The notes beneath the pieces are model-generated. The model searched no databases. It had not been told where the DNA came from and was given only the letters and a program-made list of their open reading frames with translations. A program made the position numbers and the translations under genes. A stretch of 64,000 nucleotides of DNA, taken from the NCBI RefSeq assembly GCF_030464345.1, contig NZ_VCYH01000004.1, positions 186,001 to 250,000 on the forward strand. Reading direction: 5' to 3'. This document shows, piece by piece, positions 17,359 to 26,122 of this stretch; positions within the stretch are counted from its first letter, which is position 1, and each line of letters starts with the position of its first letter. This DNA comes from Methanoculleus frigidifontis. GTDB lineage: Archaea; Halobacteriota; Methanomicrobia; Methanomicrobiales; Methanoculleaceae.

Positions 17359-17616
17359 ATTGCCGCTCTTTTCCGATTTTAACGAAGGTTCAGGATCGCG
17401 ATCTTCAGCAAACGGATTCACCGAAGCATATGCCCCCGATTTCAGAACGACGCCAGAAACGCAGGGCCATATCGGCGATATGCGGCAGGGTAATTTTGAG
17501 ACGATGTTTTGTATGGCCCGCCCCGCGATCGTCCGTCTGAGGGCTCCTGTGAGGGTCGTTTTCTCGAAGTAGAGGGTCGGAATTCCCGATATTTAATGTT
17601 TGCTTGACGAAACGGC
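17359..17616. repeat. 258-bp dispersed element, copy 2
   Basis: Direct-orientation partner of 12323-12580 (offset 5036 bp). It lies between the TTGCAA arrays and the modA promoter. The rest of the gene-poor stretch 16499-17817 holds only the surface-gene promoter, zincin remnant B and the arrays described separately. Confidence 0.75.
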
Positions 17617-17738
17617 AGAACCGGCGCTACGGGCACACGCTCAGCAGCAGCCACGCCCTCCGGTACCCAGGTTTACTTAACTCGAACAACACCACGAATA
17701 GCTGGCGAGAGACGTTAATAATAATTAATTTACAACAC

Positions 17739-17753
17739 CAATTTGTTAAATTG
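17739..17753. promoter_or_regulatory. Candidate operator: CAATTT-GTT-AAATTG inverted repeat
   Basis: A perfect 6-bp inverted repeat with a 3-bp spacer lies in an AT-rich stretch 65 bp before the modA start. It is a plausible site for a dimeric regulator sensing molybdate or tungstate; no regulator gene is adjacent. Confidence 0.4.
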
Positions 17754-17817
17754 AAATCTCAAACTTAATATGCGCCGTCGACGAACTGAAAGAGTACAAT
17801 CGATATCATACGACGTG

Positions 17818-18639
17818 ATGCACATGCAACGACAGAACATTCTTGCCATCCTCACACTCGTCCTCGCCGGCTGTATCCTCTTCACCGGCTGCACCGGGAC
17901 GCAGTCCACGACCGTTACCGAACCCGCCGACGAAACCCTCTTCGTTTACTCCGGCGCCGGGCTGAAAGCCCCGATGCAGGAGATCGGAACCGTCTTCGGT
18001 GAAAAATACGGCGTTACCGTCGAGTACACCTACGCAGGCTCCGGAGCGCTCATCACCCAGATGGAACTTGCGCAGAAAGGCGACGTCTTCATTCCCGGCG
18101 GCACGCCCGACTACGCCATCGCAGTGAACAAAGGTCTCGTCAGCGACGACCCGCAGTACGTCGCCTACCACGTTCCCGTGATCGCCGTGGCGAAGGGCAA
18201 CCCGAAGAAGATCACCTGCGTCGAGGACTTCACGAAGTCCGGCGTCAAGGTCGCGCTCGGGGGCATCAATGAGACCGCCATCGGCAAGGCGGGAGACAAG
18301 CTCTTCAAGAAGCACGGCATCGCCGACGCAGTCGAGGAGAACGTCGTCCTCCGCGCACCCACCATCAACGAACTCATCGTGGCAATGAACATGGGCACCG
18401 CCGACGCCACGCTCATCACCATCGATAAGATGAACGTCCAGACGATGGAGGCCATAGAGCTCCCGCTGGAGGACAACATGGCGCTGATCGTCCCCATCGG
18501 CACGACCACCTTCACGAAGAAGGCGGATCTTGCCGGGCAGTACATTGACTTCGTCGCCTCGGACGAAGGAAAAGCGATATTCGCCAGACACGGTTTCCCC
18601 ACCTACCCCGACCCGACGTACGCAGGGATCATGCCATGA
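17818..18639 (+). CDS. modA: Molybdate/tungstate ABC transporter, substrate-binding lipoprotein
   Basis: This extracytoplasmic protein captures the oxyanion for the importer. The 273-residue product has a lipoprotein signal (ILAILTLVLAGCILFTGC) and then the ModA-like opening ETLFVYSGAGLKAPMQEIGT, with further family blocks FGEKYGVTVEYTYAGSGALI and VALGGINETAIGKAGD. Whether molybdate, tungstate or both are bound cannot be read from sequence. Start is uncertain: 17818 or 17824 fit the signal peptide, while 17770 would add a basic tail. The permease and ATPase genes follow, giving a complete importer. Confidence 0.85.
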   Translation: MHMQRQNILAILTLVLAGCILFTGCTGTQSTTVTEPADETLFVYSGAGLKAPMQEIGTVFGEKYGVTVEYTYAGSGALITQMELAQKGDVFIPGGTPDYAIAVNKGLVSDDPQYVAYHVPVIAVAKGNPKKITCVEDFTKSGVKVALGGINETAIGKAGDKLFKKHGIADAVEENVVLRAPTINELIVAMNMGTADATLITIDKMNVQTMEAIELPLEDNMALIVPIGTTTFTKKADLAGQYIDFVASDEGKAIFARHGFPTYPDPTYAGIMP

Positions 18640-18702
18640 GCGGCAGGGATCGCCATCGCCGCACGGTTACCGAGCAGAACGGCATGCAGCAGGGCTAAAC
18701 GC

Positions 18703-19515
18703 ATGGGCAGATTACACCGGAGATTCTCCGGCACAACCATCTTTTCGGCGACGTTCCTTGCGATCTCGGCCGCCCTGTTCATTTTTATGGTCGCCGTCAT
18801 CGCCGGACTCGTCCTCTATCCGTCTCTGCCGGAGCTCATCGCAAGCCTCACCTCTCAGGAGATCATCTTTGCCGTCCAGCTCTCGCTGATCACCTCGGCG
18901 GTCTCCACTGCGCTCTGCGTCGTCGTGGCAGTCCCGGTCGCCTATGCGATGACCAGGTTCTCCTTCCCCGGCAAATCGCTCGCCAACGTCATCGTGAACC
19001 TGCCCCTCTCCCTCCCGCCGCTCGTGGCGGGTGTCGCCCTGCTGATCTTCTTCGGCCCGTCCCTCGTCGGCACGGTGCTGCGGGCGTCGGGCATCGATAT
19101 CGTGTATACCGTCACCGCGATAATCGTGGCGCAGTTCTTCGTGAACGTCCCCTACATGATCCGGGTCACCCGCTCCGCCTTCGAGATGATCAATCCCCGC
19201 TACGAATACGTTGCCCGGACGCTCGGGTGTACCGAGTGGGCCGCATTCCGGCAGGTCACCCTCCCCCTTGCATCGCAGGGGCTGATTGCAGGGCTGGTCA
19301 TCACCTGGTCGAAGTCCATCGGGGAGTTCGGGGCGGTGCTCCTCCTTGCGGGCGCGACGGTGATGAAGACCGAGACCCTGCCGATCGCCGTCTACCTGAA
19401 CATCTCCACCGGCGAACTGAACGAGGCCATCGCCGCTTCGGTCATCCTCATCGGGATCGCCCTCGTCTCGCTCCTGGTCTTCGAGCGCTACGGCGACGGG
19501 AAGCGGATAGTCTAG
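18703..19515 (+). CDS. modB: Molybdate/tungstate ABC transporter, permease
   Basis: This 270-residue membrane protein has about six transmembrane helices. The EAA loop that docks to the ATPase is visible as YEYVARTLGCTEWAAFRQVT followed by LPLASQGLIAG. The pattern matches ModB/CysT/WtpB permeases. It is 63 nt after modA; modC follows 9 nt after its stop, so translation is probably coupled. The final segment GEFGAVLLLAGATVMKTETL is typical of oxyanion permeases. Confidence 0.9.
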   Translation: MGRLHRRFSGTTIFSATFLAISAALFIFMVAVIAGLVLYPSLPELIASLTSQEIIFAVQLSLITSAVSTALCVVVAVPVAYAMTRFSFPGKSLANVIVNLPLSLPPLVAGVALLIFFGPSLVGTVLRASGIDIVYTVTAIIVAQFFVNVPYMIRVTRSAFEMINPRYEYVARTLGCTEWAAFRQVTLPLASQGLIAGLVITWSKSIGEFGAVLLLAGATVMKTETLPIAVYLNISTGELNEAIAASVILIGIALVSLLVFERYGDGKRIV

Positions 19516-19524
19516 GAGGAACCA

Positions 19525-20577
19525 ATGCTGCAGATCACAGGCCTTGCCAAGACGCTCGGCAGTTTCTCGCTCAAGGGCGTGAACCTCTCCATCGAGGACG
19601 GCGAGTATTTCATCGTCCTCGGGCCTACCGGTGCCGGAAAGACCATTCTCCTCGAGACGATCGCAGGGATCCACACGCCCGATACGGGGAGTATCAGCAT
19701 GAACGGGATTGAGATCTCCCGGATGGATCCGAAGGAGCGGGGAGTGGGGATGGTCTACCAGGACTACATGCTCTTCCCGCACCTGACGGTCGGGGAGAAC
19801 ATCGGATTCGGCCTCAAGCAGCGGAGTATCGATCCGGCGGCAGTCCGGGAGCAGGTCCGGGACGTCGCTGAGATGCTCGGCATCGGACACCTGCTGGAGC
19901 GCTCCCCGGAAACGCTCTCCGGCGGCGAACAGCAGCGGGCGGCGATCGCCCGCGCCCTCATCATCAAACCCCGGATCCTCCTCCTCGACGAACCACTCTC
20001 GGCCCTCGACGTCACCACCCGGGAGCGGCTGCGCCGGGAACTCGCGACGATCCACCGGATGATGAAGACCACCATCATCCACATCACCCACCACTTCGAG
20101 GACCTCTTCGCCCTCGCAGACCGGGTGGCGATCATGCAGGACGGCACGGTCGTCCAGGTAGGGACGCCGGAGGAGATCTTCCAGACACCCGCCACCGAGT
20201 TCGTCGCCTCGTTCACCGGCATGGAGAACGTCTTCCATGGCAGGGCGCGGATCAGGGACGGGGAGGCACGGATTGAACTCGGCCCGATCAGCCTCCGGAC
20301 CGTCGCCGAGATCGAGGGCGATGTCTACGTCGGCATCAGGCCCGAAGAGGTGATCGTCTCTCGCGAGCCGTTCGAGTCAAGCGCCGTCAACACCTTCCAG
20401 GGCAGCGTGACGGAGATCCGGCAGAACGGGATGTTCTCGCGGATCGTGGTCGATGCCGGAGGCGTTCCGTTCGTCTGCGCCCTGACGCGGCAGAGCATCA
20501 GACGACTCGGGCTTGCGGAGGGAGAGGCGGTCTACCTCACCTTCAAAGCGTCGGCGGTGCATGCCTTCCCCCGGTAG
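19525..20577 (+). CDS. modC: Molybdate/tungstate ABC transporter, ATP-binding protein
   Basis: The ATPase subunit of the importer, 350 residues. Motifs in order: Walker A GPTGAGKT (about 33-40), Q-loop MVYQDYMLFPHLT, signature LSGGEQQR (about 132), Walker B ILLLDEPLSALD and the switch His in THHFEDLF. The C-terminal 110 residues (YVGIRPEEVIVS onward) look like a TOBE-type oxyanion-sensing domain that can shut the transporter when substrate is plentiful. AGGAGG 5-10 nt before the ATG is the strongest ribosome site of the operon. Confidence 0.92.
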   Translation: MLQITGLAKTLGSFSLKGVNLSIEDGEYFIVLGPTGAGKTILLETIAGIHTPDTGSISMNGIEISRMDPKERGVGMVYQDYMLFPHLTVGENIGFGLKQRSIDPAAVREQVRDVAEMLGIGHLLERSPETLSGGEQQRAAIARALIIKPRILLLDEPLSALDVTTRERLRRELATIHRMMKTTIIHITHHFEDLFALADRVAIMQDGTVVQVGTPEEIFQTPATEFVASFTGMENVFHGRARIRDGEARIELGPISLRTVAEIEGDVYVGIRPEEVIVSREPFESSAVNTFQGSVTEIRQNGMFSRIVVDAGGVPFVCALTRQSIRRLGLAEGEAVYLTFKASAVHAFPR

Positions 20578-20630
20578 GGGAAGGGGGCGCCGCCCGGTGG
20601 ATTTATGGCATCGCCCGGCCGAGGAGCGGC

Positions 20631-21155
20631 ATGGCGGACGGCGATGAGATCCGAAAACAACTCGCTTTTCTTGCGGCAGAGACCGATCTCCCCGCCCGAT
20701 TCGGCATCCCCACCGATGCGTTCCTCCCACTCTTCTTCTCGCTGCGGTTCGGGGGCGACTGGAGTTATAGGGCGGAGTCGATCGCCACCGTCTCGGTCGT
20801 GAAGAAGACAACCGTCTACGACGGGGAGAGGGGGCTCGGCCACACCCGGGAAGAGATAAATCTCCTGGTCAACCCGGTGCTGCGACGCCGCGATGGGACG
20901 GTACACCGGCTCGAGAAGTGCGGCGAAGAGCCGGAACGGCTGCTGGTGCAACGCCCCTACCGGGTGGCGGTCAGTGCCGAGCGGATCATCCGGATGACGG
21001 TTCACCCGCTCGAAAAAGAGATCAGAACCGAAGAACTCGACGCCGGGGAGATAATCTTTGAGGGGCAGGCCGCCTACGGCATCGACCACGAACTGGAGCA
21101 CCTCTCGGAAGCGAAGATATCCGGAGAGAACCTCTGGGAGTTCCGGTTTGTGTAA
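20631..21155 (+). CDS. Peptide-deformylase-like metalloprotein
   Basis: This 174-residue protein shows two of the three deformylase motifs: NLLVNPVL followed by EKCGEE (a variant of EGCLS that keeps the metal-ligand Cys), and YGIDHELEHL, an HExxH site. Motif 1 (GxGLAAPQ) is not recognisable. Archaea do not start proteins with formylmethionine, so N-formyl-Met is unlikely to be the natural substrate; another amide hydrolase role is possible. A TATA-like GATTTATGG lies about 30 nt upstream. It is separate from the mod operon by spacing. Confidence 0.6.
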   Translation: MADGDEIRKQLAFLAAETDLPARFGIPTDAFLPLFFSLRFGGDWSYRAESIATVSVVKKTTVYDGERGLGHTREEINLLVNPVLRRRDGTVHRLEKCGEEPERLLVQRPYRVAVSAERIIRMTVHPLEKEIRTEELDAGEIIFEGQAAYGIDHELEHLSEAKISGENLWEFRFV

Positions 21156-21225
21156 CGAGCCGTGGATTCCGAGCCCAACCGTTATATCCAGGAGAGTATG
21201 AGTTCTCACGAAGCGGGGCGGACGG

Positions 21226-22065
21226 ATGGAGACGGTGCTGTACTTCTTCTCAGGAACGGGCAATACCCTGGCGCTGGCAAAGTACGTGCAGGAGAAGACG
21301 GCGGCAACAATGCTGCCGATCGCAGCAATGCGGGATGCGGATGCAGTCGCGGTGCAGAGCGAGGCCATCGGGATAGTAACCCCCGTGTACTACGGCGACC
21401 TGCCGAATATCGTGAAGGATTTTCTCCGGAAACTCCGGAATATCGAGGAGAGGTATATTTTCCTCGTCGTCAACTACGGCGGAGGGACAGGGACGTCGGT
21501 TGCGACCGCAAAGAAGCTCGTACGGGAGAACGGCGGCAGGGTTTCGGCAGTTTACAGCATCCATATGCCGCAGAACTCCTTCGCAAAATCTGCAGAAACA
21601 CCGACCGGCCTGTACGCGGCGGCCGAGCGTGTGCTCTCCGATATCCGGCAGACTGTACTGCAGCAGAAGGAGGGGACCTTTTCGACGAACAGATATGCAG
21701 ATGCATTGCAGGGCATCCTGTACGCGATCCTGAAGCCCATGTACCGAAAGCACCTGCTGCGCCTCTCATCGCTCGATGCGGATGCTTCCATCGAGGCTGC
21801 GATCGCTGCGGCGGACAGGACGTTCTCGGTGAACGAAAGCTGTACCGGCTGCGGGATATGCGCACGGGTATGCCCGGTCGACAATATCGACCTCGCAAGC
21901 GGCAGACCCGGGTGGCTGCACCACTGCGAGAACTGCCTGGCCTGCTACACCTGGTGCCCGGAGAAGGCGATCCGCGGCCCTCTCGTGGAGGAGAACTATT
22001 ACTACCGGCACCCGGGTGTAAGGCTGCAGGATCTGGCAGGGCAGAAGATGGGCAGCATTCCATAA
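21226..22065 (+). CDS. EFR1-type flavodoxin-ferredoxin fusion
   Basis: This 279-residue electron carrier has an N-terminal flavodoxin domain (LYFFSGTGNTLALAKYV binds FMN phosphate; PVYYGDLPNIV follows). A C-terminal 2[4Fe-4S] ferredoxin domain begins near residue 205: CTGCGICARVCP and CENCLACYTWCP give two complete four-cysteine sets. Such proteins shuttle electrons between flavin and iron-sulphur partners in anaerobes; the actual partner is unknown. TTATATCC about 40 nt upstream is the likely TATA box. It converges with the lipoprotein gene on the other strand. Confidence 0.9.
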   Translation: METVLYFFSGTGNTLALAKYVQEKTAATMLPIAAMRDADAVAVQSEAIGIVTPVYYGDLPNIVKDFLRKLRNIEERYIFLVVNYGGGTGTSVATAKKLVRENGGRVSAVYSIHMPQNSFAKSAETPTGLYAAAERVLSDIRQTVLQQKEGTFSTNRYADALQGILYAILKPMYRKHLLRLSSLDADASIEAAIAAADRTFSVNESCTGCGICARVCPVDNIDLASGRPGWLHHCENCLACYTWCPEKAIRGPLVEENYYYRHPGVRLQDLAGQKMGSIP

Positions 22066-22132
22066 AGAGGAGCGTCGGAACGCCGCGCCGCCGGCTCACA
22101 TCCCGCGGGAGGGGACATGAAAGAACCCTTTG

Positions 22133-22594
22133 CTAGTCTCTCCGCATCTCCCGGGTGCTCTCCACCGTGAAGTTCTCTGCGCCCACGCCGCTCCGCACAG
22201 CAATCCGGCTCATATGCACCTCCACACCGTCTGCGTTCACGACGGTGATCGCAATCTCAACAGCGTCGCCGGGCCCACGCTCCACGGTGAATTCGATGGG
22301 ACCGCTCCGAACGACGCCCTCATAGACGGCCTGCACCTCGGACGTCACCGTATTGCCGTTCCGGGTAATATCATACGTCACGAAGTAGGTCGCCGGCTGC
22401 GACGTATCCGGGATGAAACGAAAGACCACCCGGTCGTCGTATCCCACCGACTCGGAGCGGAACTCGGGCGTCGGCGCAGGCGGCGGCTGCACCTGGGGCA
22501 CGGTGCAGCCGGAGGCGGCAAGGAGCAGCATGAGCAGCAGGGAAACGACCAGCCCGATCGTCACGCCCGCTGCCGGGCGACTGCCGGCCGTCAT
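22133..22594 (-). CDS. Small lipoprotein of unknown function
   Basis: This 153-residue protein has a long hydrophobic signal and lipobox (LLLMLLLAASGC), a proline-rich linker, then a beta-rich domain (RVVFRFIPDTSQPATYFVTY, IEFTVERGPGDAVEIAITVV) resembling an Ig-like or fibronectin-like fold. I recognise no family and no catalytic residues. It ends 2 nt upstream of the rubredoxin gene region on the same strand, so it is probably cotranscribed with rubredoxin. Cell-surface location is inferred from the lipobox. Confidence 0.75.
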   Translation of the reverse strand: MTAGSRPAAGVTIGLVVSLLLMLLLAASGCTVPQVQPPPAPTPEFRSESVGYDDRVVFRFIPDTSQPATYFVTYDITRNGNTVTSEVQAVYEGVVRSGPIEFTVERGPGDAVEIAITVVNADGVEVHMSRIAVRSGVGAENFTVESTREMRRD

Positions 22595-22595
22595 C

Positions 22596-22763
22596 TCATT
22601 TCGGCGCTTTCTTCACAAATTTATTCTTGCCAACACCGCACCGCGGACATTTCCAGGCCTCGGGCAGGTCCTCGAACGCGGTCCCCGGTGCGATCCCGCC
22701 GTCCCGGTCGCCGTACTGCGGGTCGTAGACGTAGCCGCACTTGGAGCATTTCCACCGGTCCAT
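22596..22763 (-). CDS. Rubredoxin
   Basis: A one-iron electron carrier of 55 residues. The two knuckles [12 protein letters not shown] and [11 protein letters not shown] supply the four iron-binding cysteines, and the [18 protein letters not shown] loop is canonical. I start at MDRWKC; in-frame ATGs at 22784 and 22793 would add ten residues. A TTTATC element near 22816-22821 could be its TATA box. It is likely an electron donor to oxygen- and peroxide-reducing proteins such as the rubrerythrin at 57 kb. Confidence 0.93.
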   Translation of the reverse strand: MDRWKCSKCGYVYDPQYGDRDGGIAPGTAFEDLPEAWKCPRCGVGKNKFVKKAPK

Positions 22764-22848
22764 ACTTCCGGTTTCCGATCGCATCTCATCCATGACACGG
22801 AGTGTGCCGTATTCCCAGATAAAGGATCGGGTCGGCCTGCTCCTCCCG

Positions 22849-24447
22849 CTATACGGACGAGAGCGGCAGATCCCTCCCGGAGATGCCGTCCAGGTAGAGG
22901 CGGCGCTCGCCGTCCTCGGCGGCAAGGACAACCTCATAAACCGGGTAATAGACCGTCCTCCACCCCGCGATCTCTAGGGTCGGTTCGATGGCTTTGAGAA
23001 GAGAACGCAGGTCCGACTCCCGGATCTTCTGCGGACGGGGCGAACCGCGGAGCGGTTCGGTCTTCACCTGCAGGCTCTGCCGGAGCGACTGCAGCCGTGG
23101 GATCTCGTGCAGCAGAAGCGGCATGAAGACCGTCGCCTTCCCGGCGGTCTTCACCTCGGTGACGAGCTTGCGCTTTTCGAGATCTTTCACCGCCCTCTTC
23201 ACCGTCTCCGGCGCTTCGCGGGTATCCGCCTCGATCTCGGGGAGCGTCGATCCTCCGGGCGGCAGCCGGGCGATGATCTTCACCGCCGTCTCATCGAGCC
23301 CGAAGAGCTCCGAGAAGCCCGGCTTCATCTTCATCCCGCGGTTCACGTCCACCAGGCGGCCGGCGACCAGGTCGAGAACGAACGACGCCGTCTTCGTCGT
23401 CTTGCGCAGAAGGCCGCCGATGTACTTCACCTCGACCTGAGCCAGCGGCCAGTAGACGGCGTCCGCGGCGACGATCCGCTCCTCCGGATCCAGAAACGGA
23501 AACTTTCGCCGCCGCCTGGATTTCGCGATGTCGATCGCCTCCTCCCGGATCAGGACCGGTACGATCGCCTCGTCCACCCCTTCGTCGGCCGGTGTGGGGC
23601 GCGGGGCGGGGGGCTGCGGAGGTTGTGGCGGTGGGTGCGCCCGGGGCGTGCGGGGCGTACTCTGCCGTGCCGGCTTTCCGGGCGCGAGCTTCGGCGTCAG
23701 CCCCCGGTGTTCGGTCTCTCTCCGGCCGAACCGCATCTTCACCTTCTCCCGCGCAAGACTGCCCATCACGAAGAACTCGCCCGGTTCGAGGGCGGAGAGC
23801 TCTTCGACCTCCTTGCGCGATCCGAAGAAGACGCCGACCGCCTTGAGGTCGTTTTCAATGGAGAGTTTCCCGATGATCTGGCTGTTGCACTGGGAGAGGA
23901 CGTTCTTGACCACAAGTGACGGGCGCTGCGTGGCGACGAGGATCCCGAGCCCGCGTTTCCGGCCGCGGCGCGAGATCTCCTCGATCTTCTTGATCGACTC
24001 ACCCGACTGCGGGATGAACTTGTCCGCCTCCTCTACAATGAGCAGATAGGGTTTCCGGAGCTCCGATTCGAGGTCGTAGAGCACGGTCGTCAGCTCCGTA
24101 ACCTTCTCCTGCATCTGCGTCTCGGAGACGTCGTAGATGACCGGTGTGCCGGATTTGATGGCGTTTCGCATCAGCTCCGCAAGATCGACCCGCTCGATGT
24201 CGACGTCGCAGTCGTCGCCGGAACCGACCCAGCAGAGTTCGAACCGGTCTTTCAGCGAGAAGTACTCACCCTCCGTATCGATGAGGCAGAACCCGATACG
24301 GGCCTTGCAGAGCTGTTCGCAGAGGACCGCAATGCTCCAGCTCTTGCCGGCGCCGGACTGTGCGATGATGCAGGTGCGTCCCGTCACCAGCTCCTGGGCG
24401 TCGACCACAAGGTCGCGGTCTCCGGTCTTTCCGATCGCGAGTTCCAT
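22849..24447 (-). CDS. HerA-like (DUF87) ATPase with C-terminal winged-helix region
   Basis: About 532 residues. N-terminal ATPase: [18 protein letters not shown], Walker [13 protein letters not shown], Walker [13 protein letters not shown], sensor VATQRPS, all typical of HerA/FtsK-like DNA translocases of the DUF87 group. A proline-rich linker near residue 260-290 ([13 protein letters not shown]) separates it from a second half with a winged-helix block ([20 protein letters not shown], then [12 protein letters not shown]). Unlike HerA in DNA-end resection operons, no nurA, mre11 or rad50 is nearby. Start at 24447 fits the family's MExxIG opening and a TTAAAC element 30 nt upstream; 24468 is the alternative. 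Confidence 0.82.
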   Translation of the reverse strand: MELAIGKTGDRDLVVDAQELVTGRTCIIAQSGAGKSWSIAVLCEQLCKARIGFCLIDTEGEYFSLKDRFELCWVGSGDDCDVDIERVDLAELMRNAIKSGTPVIYDVSETQMQEKVTELTTVLYDLESELRKPYLLIVEEADKFIPQSGESIKKIEEISRRGRKRGLGILVATQRPSLVVKNVLSQCNSQIIGKLSIENDLKAVGVFFGSRKEVEELSALEPGEFFVMGSLAREKVKMRFGRRETEHRGLTPKLAPGKPARQSTPRTPRAHPPPQPPQPPAPRPTPADEGVDEAIVPVLIREEAIDIAKSRRRRKFPFLDPEERIVAADAVYWPLAQVEVKYIGGLLRKTTKTASFVLDLVAGRLVDVNRGMKMKPGFSELFGLDETAVKIIARLPPGGSTLPEIEADTREAPETVKRAVKDLEKRKLVTEVKTAGKATVFMPLLLHEIPRLQSLRQSLQVKTEPLRGSPRPQKIRESDLRSLLKAIEPTLEIAGWRTVYYPVYEVVLAAEDGERRLYLDGISGRDLPLSSV

Positions 24448-24563
24448 TCCGTACCGATCACACAACATCCAGAGGTTTAATCATTCCTATTCGGAATTCC
24501 GAAACCAGGACTGTTGTTCGGGATTTTTCCGGCAGATCAATCCTGAAGAAGGCGTCGCCGTCT

Positions 24564-26009
24564 TCACCGGGCTTCTATCTCTTCGTCCGTCCGGTTCCGC
24601 TGCAGAGAGAGAAAGATCCCGAGAACGGTGAGGATGAAGAAGACGGCGAAACTCACCTGCACGCTCACCAGAAACTCCGGGAAGATATCGGGGTTCACCG
24701 TCGTCGCACCCATGATCACGGCGAAGATCACCATGACTGTGCCCATGCTCACCATCATCCCGAGCGACCGCATGGCCGCAACCATCGCGGATGCGCTCCC
24801 GTAGAGGTGGGGCTCCACGCTGCTCATAATGGCATTGGTATTCGGGGAGGAGAAGAGGCCGAGGCCGATACCGACGACCAGGAGCAGGGCGGCGATCACC
24901 GCAACCGGTGTCGCCGGGGTGAGGAACGTGAAGCCCAGGAGACCGACGGCGGAGACGGTAAGGCCGGCAGAGGCGACGTAGCCCGGCAGTATCCGATCCG
25001 AGAGGCGGCCGGCGACGGGGGCGACGAAGACCTGCACGACCGGCTGGATCAGGAGGAGGGTGCCTGCCGCTGCCGGCTCAAGCCCCCGGATGTACTGGAG
25101 GTAGAGCGAAAGAAGGAAAGCCACTGCAAAGGTAGCGCTGTAGTTAATCAGTGCAGCTGCGTTGGAGAACGCGAATACCCGGTTTTTTTCGAGCGTTGTC
25201 ACCGGGAGGAGCGGGGACGGCTGCCGCTTTTCGGTGAGATAGAAGGCGATGCCGAGGACGAGCGACACGGCGAGGAGCAGCATCCCCATGGGCGTGGTGG
25301 CCTGGGTAAGCCCGATGAAGAAGCAGAAGAGGAAGACCGACGAGAGGAGCAGACCGGGGACGTCGAAGCGGTCCTGGTGCCGCTCGTTTAAGAAGGCAGG
25401 GAACTTTCCGCCGTAGAGCAGCACCGGTACCGCCAGCGCGGCGGTGACGAAGAAGATGCTCCGCCACCCAAAGAACTGGGTGAGAAGACCGCCGAGAAAC
25501 GGCCCGAGGGAGAGCCCCGCATAGACTGCGGTGACGTTGATCCCGATGGCGTATCCCCGCTCACCGGGCGGATAGAGGTGGGTGATGAGCGCCACGCTGT
25601 TTGCATAGATCAGTGCACCCCCGATCCCCTGCAGAAACCGGAAGACGAGAAGCATCTCTATCGACGCGGTGAAGACCGTCAGCAGGGAGCCTGCCATGTA
25701 CACGAAGGTTCCGAGGATGAATATCCGGATCCGTCCCCGGGAGTCGCCGAGCCGGCCCGCAGGGAGGAGAAAGATGACCGAAGCAAGGAGGTACGCACTG
25801 GAGACCCATGCAAGAGTGGTGGCGTCGACGGAGAACTCAGAACCGATTGCCGGAAGGGCAAGGTTGATTGCGGAACCGGTGAACGGGTTTAAAAACGTGG
25901 CGACGGTGACGAGAGCCAGAATAACGCTGCGCGAATATGATGGTGCTCTGCTCTGATCCGTACGCCTTCTCCTCCTGATAGCAACAATCCCATGCCGCAG
26001 GGGATCCAT
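24564..26009 (-). CDS. MFS multidrug exporter, 14-TM (DHA2) type
   Basis: This 481-residue transporter has about fourteen hydrophobic segments. The MFS loop GRLGDSRGRIRIF follows TM2, and the exporter motif C region reads AVYAGLSLGPFLGG, typical of proton-driven drug efflux (EmrB/QacA group). The substrate is unknown. The start at 26009 gives a basic 25-residue tail before TM1; a TATA box 35 nt upstream supports it. A run of nine C residues lies directly before that TATA box on the coding strand. Confidence 0.87.
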   Translation of the reverse strand: MDPLRHGIVAIRRRRRTDQSRAPSYSRSVILALVTVATFLNPFTGSAINLALPAIGSEFSVDATTLAWVSSAYLLASVIFLLPAGRLGDSRGRIRIFILGTFVYMAGSLLTVFTASIEMLLVFRFLQGIGGALIYANSVALITHLYPPGERGYAIGINVTAVYAGLSLGPFLGGLLTQFFGWRSIFFVTAALAVPVLLYGGKFPAFLNERHQDRFDVPGLLLSSVFLFCFFIGLTQATTPMGMLLLAVSLVLGIAFYLTEKRQPSPLLPVTTLEKNRVFAFSNAAALINYSATFAVAFLLSLYLQYIRGLEPAAAGTLLLIQPVVQVFVAPVAGRLSDRILPGYVASAGLTVSAVGLLGFTFLTPATPVAVIAALLLVVGIGLGLFSSPNTNAIMSSVEPHLYGSASAMVAAMRSLGMMVSMGTVMVIFAVIMGATTVNPDIFPEFLVSVQVSFAVFFILTVLGIFLSLQRNRTDEEIEAR

Positions 26010-26045
26010 CCTGCGGGTATCCCAATCAGATATGCCCTTCGCCGG

Positions 26046-26061
26046 TATAAAAGGGGGGGGG
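26046..26061 (-). promoter_or_regulatory. TATA box preceded by a nine-base C tract
   Basis: On the minus strand the sequence reads CCCCCCCCCTTTTATA. The TATA box is about 38 nt from the exporter start, and the homopolymer occupies the BRE position where TFB binds. Confidence 0.5.
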
Positions 26062-26122
26062 ACGAACAGACGGCTGGCTGCCGCACGAAAACACCGGATG
26101 CACGGAATGGAGCAGAACTCCT

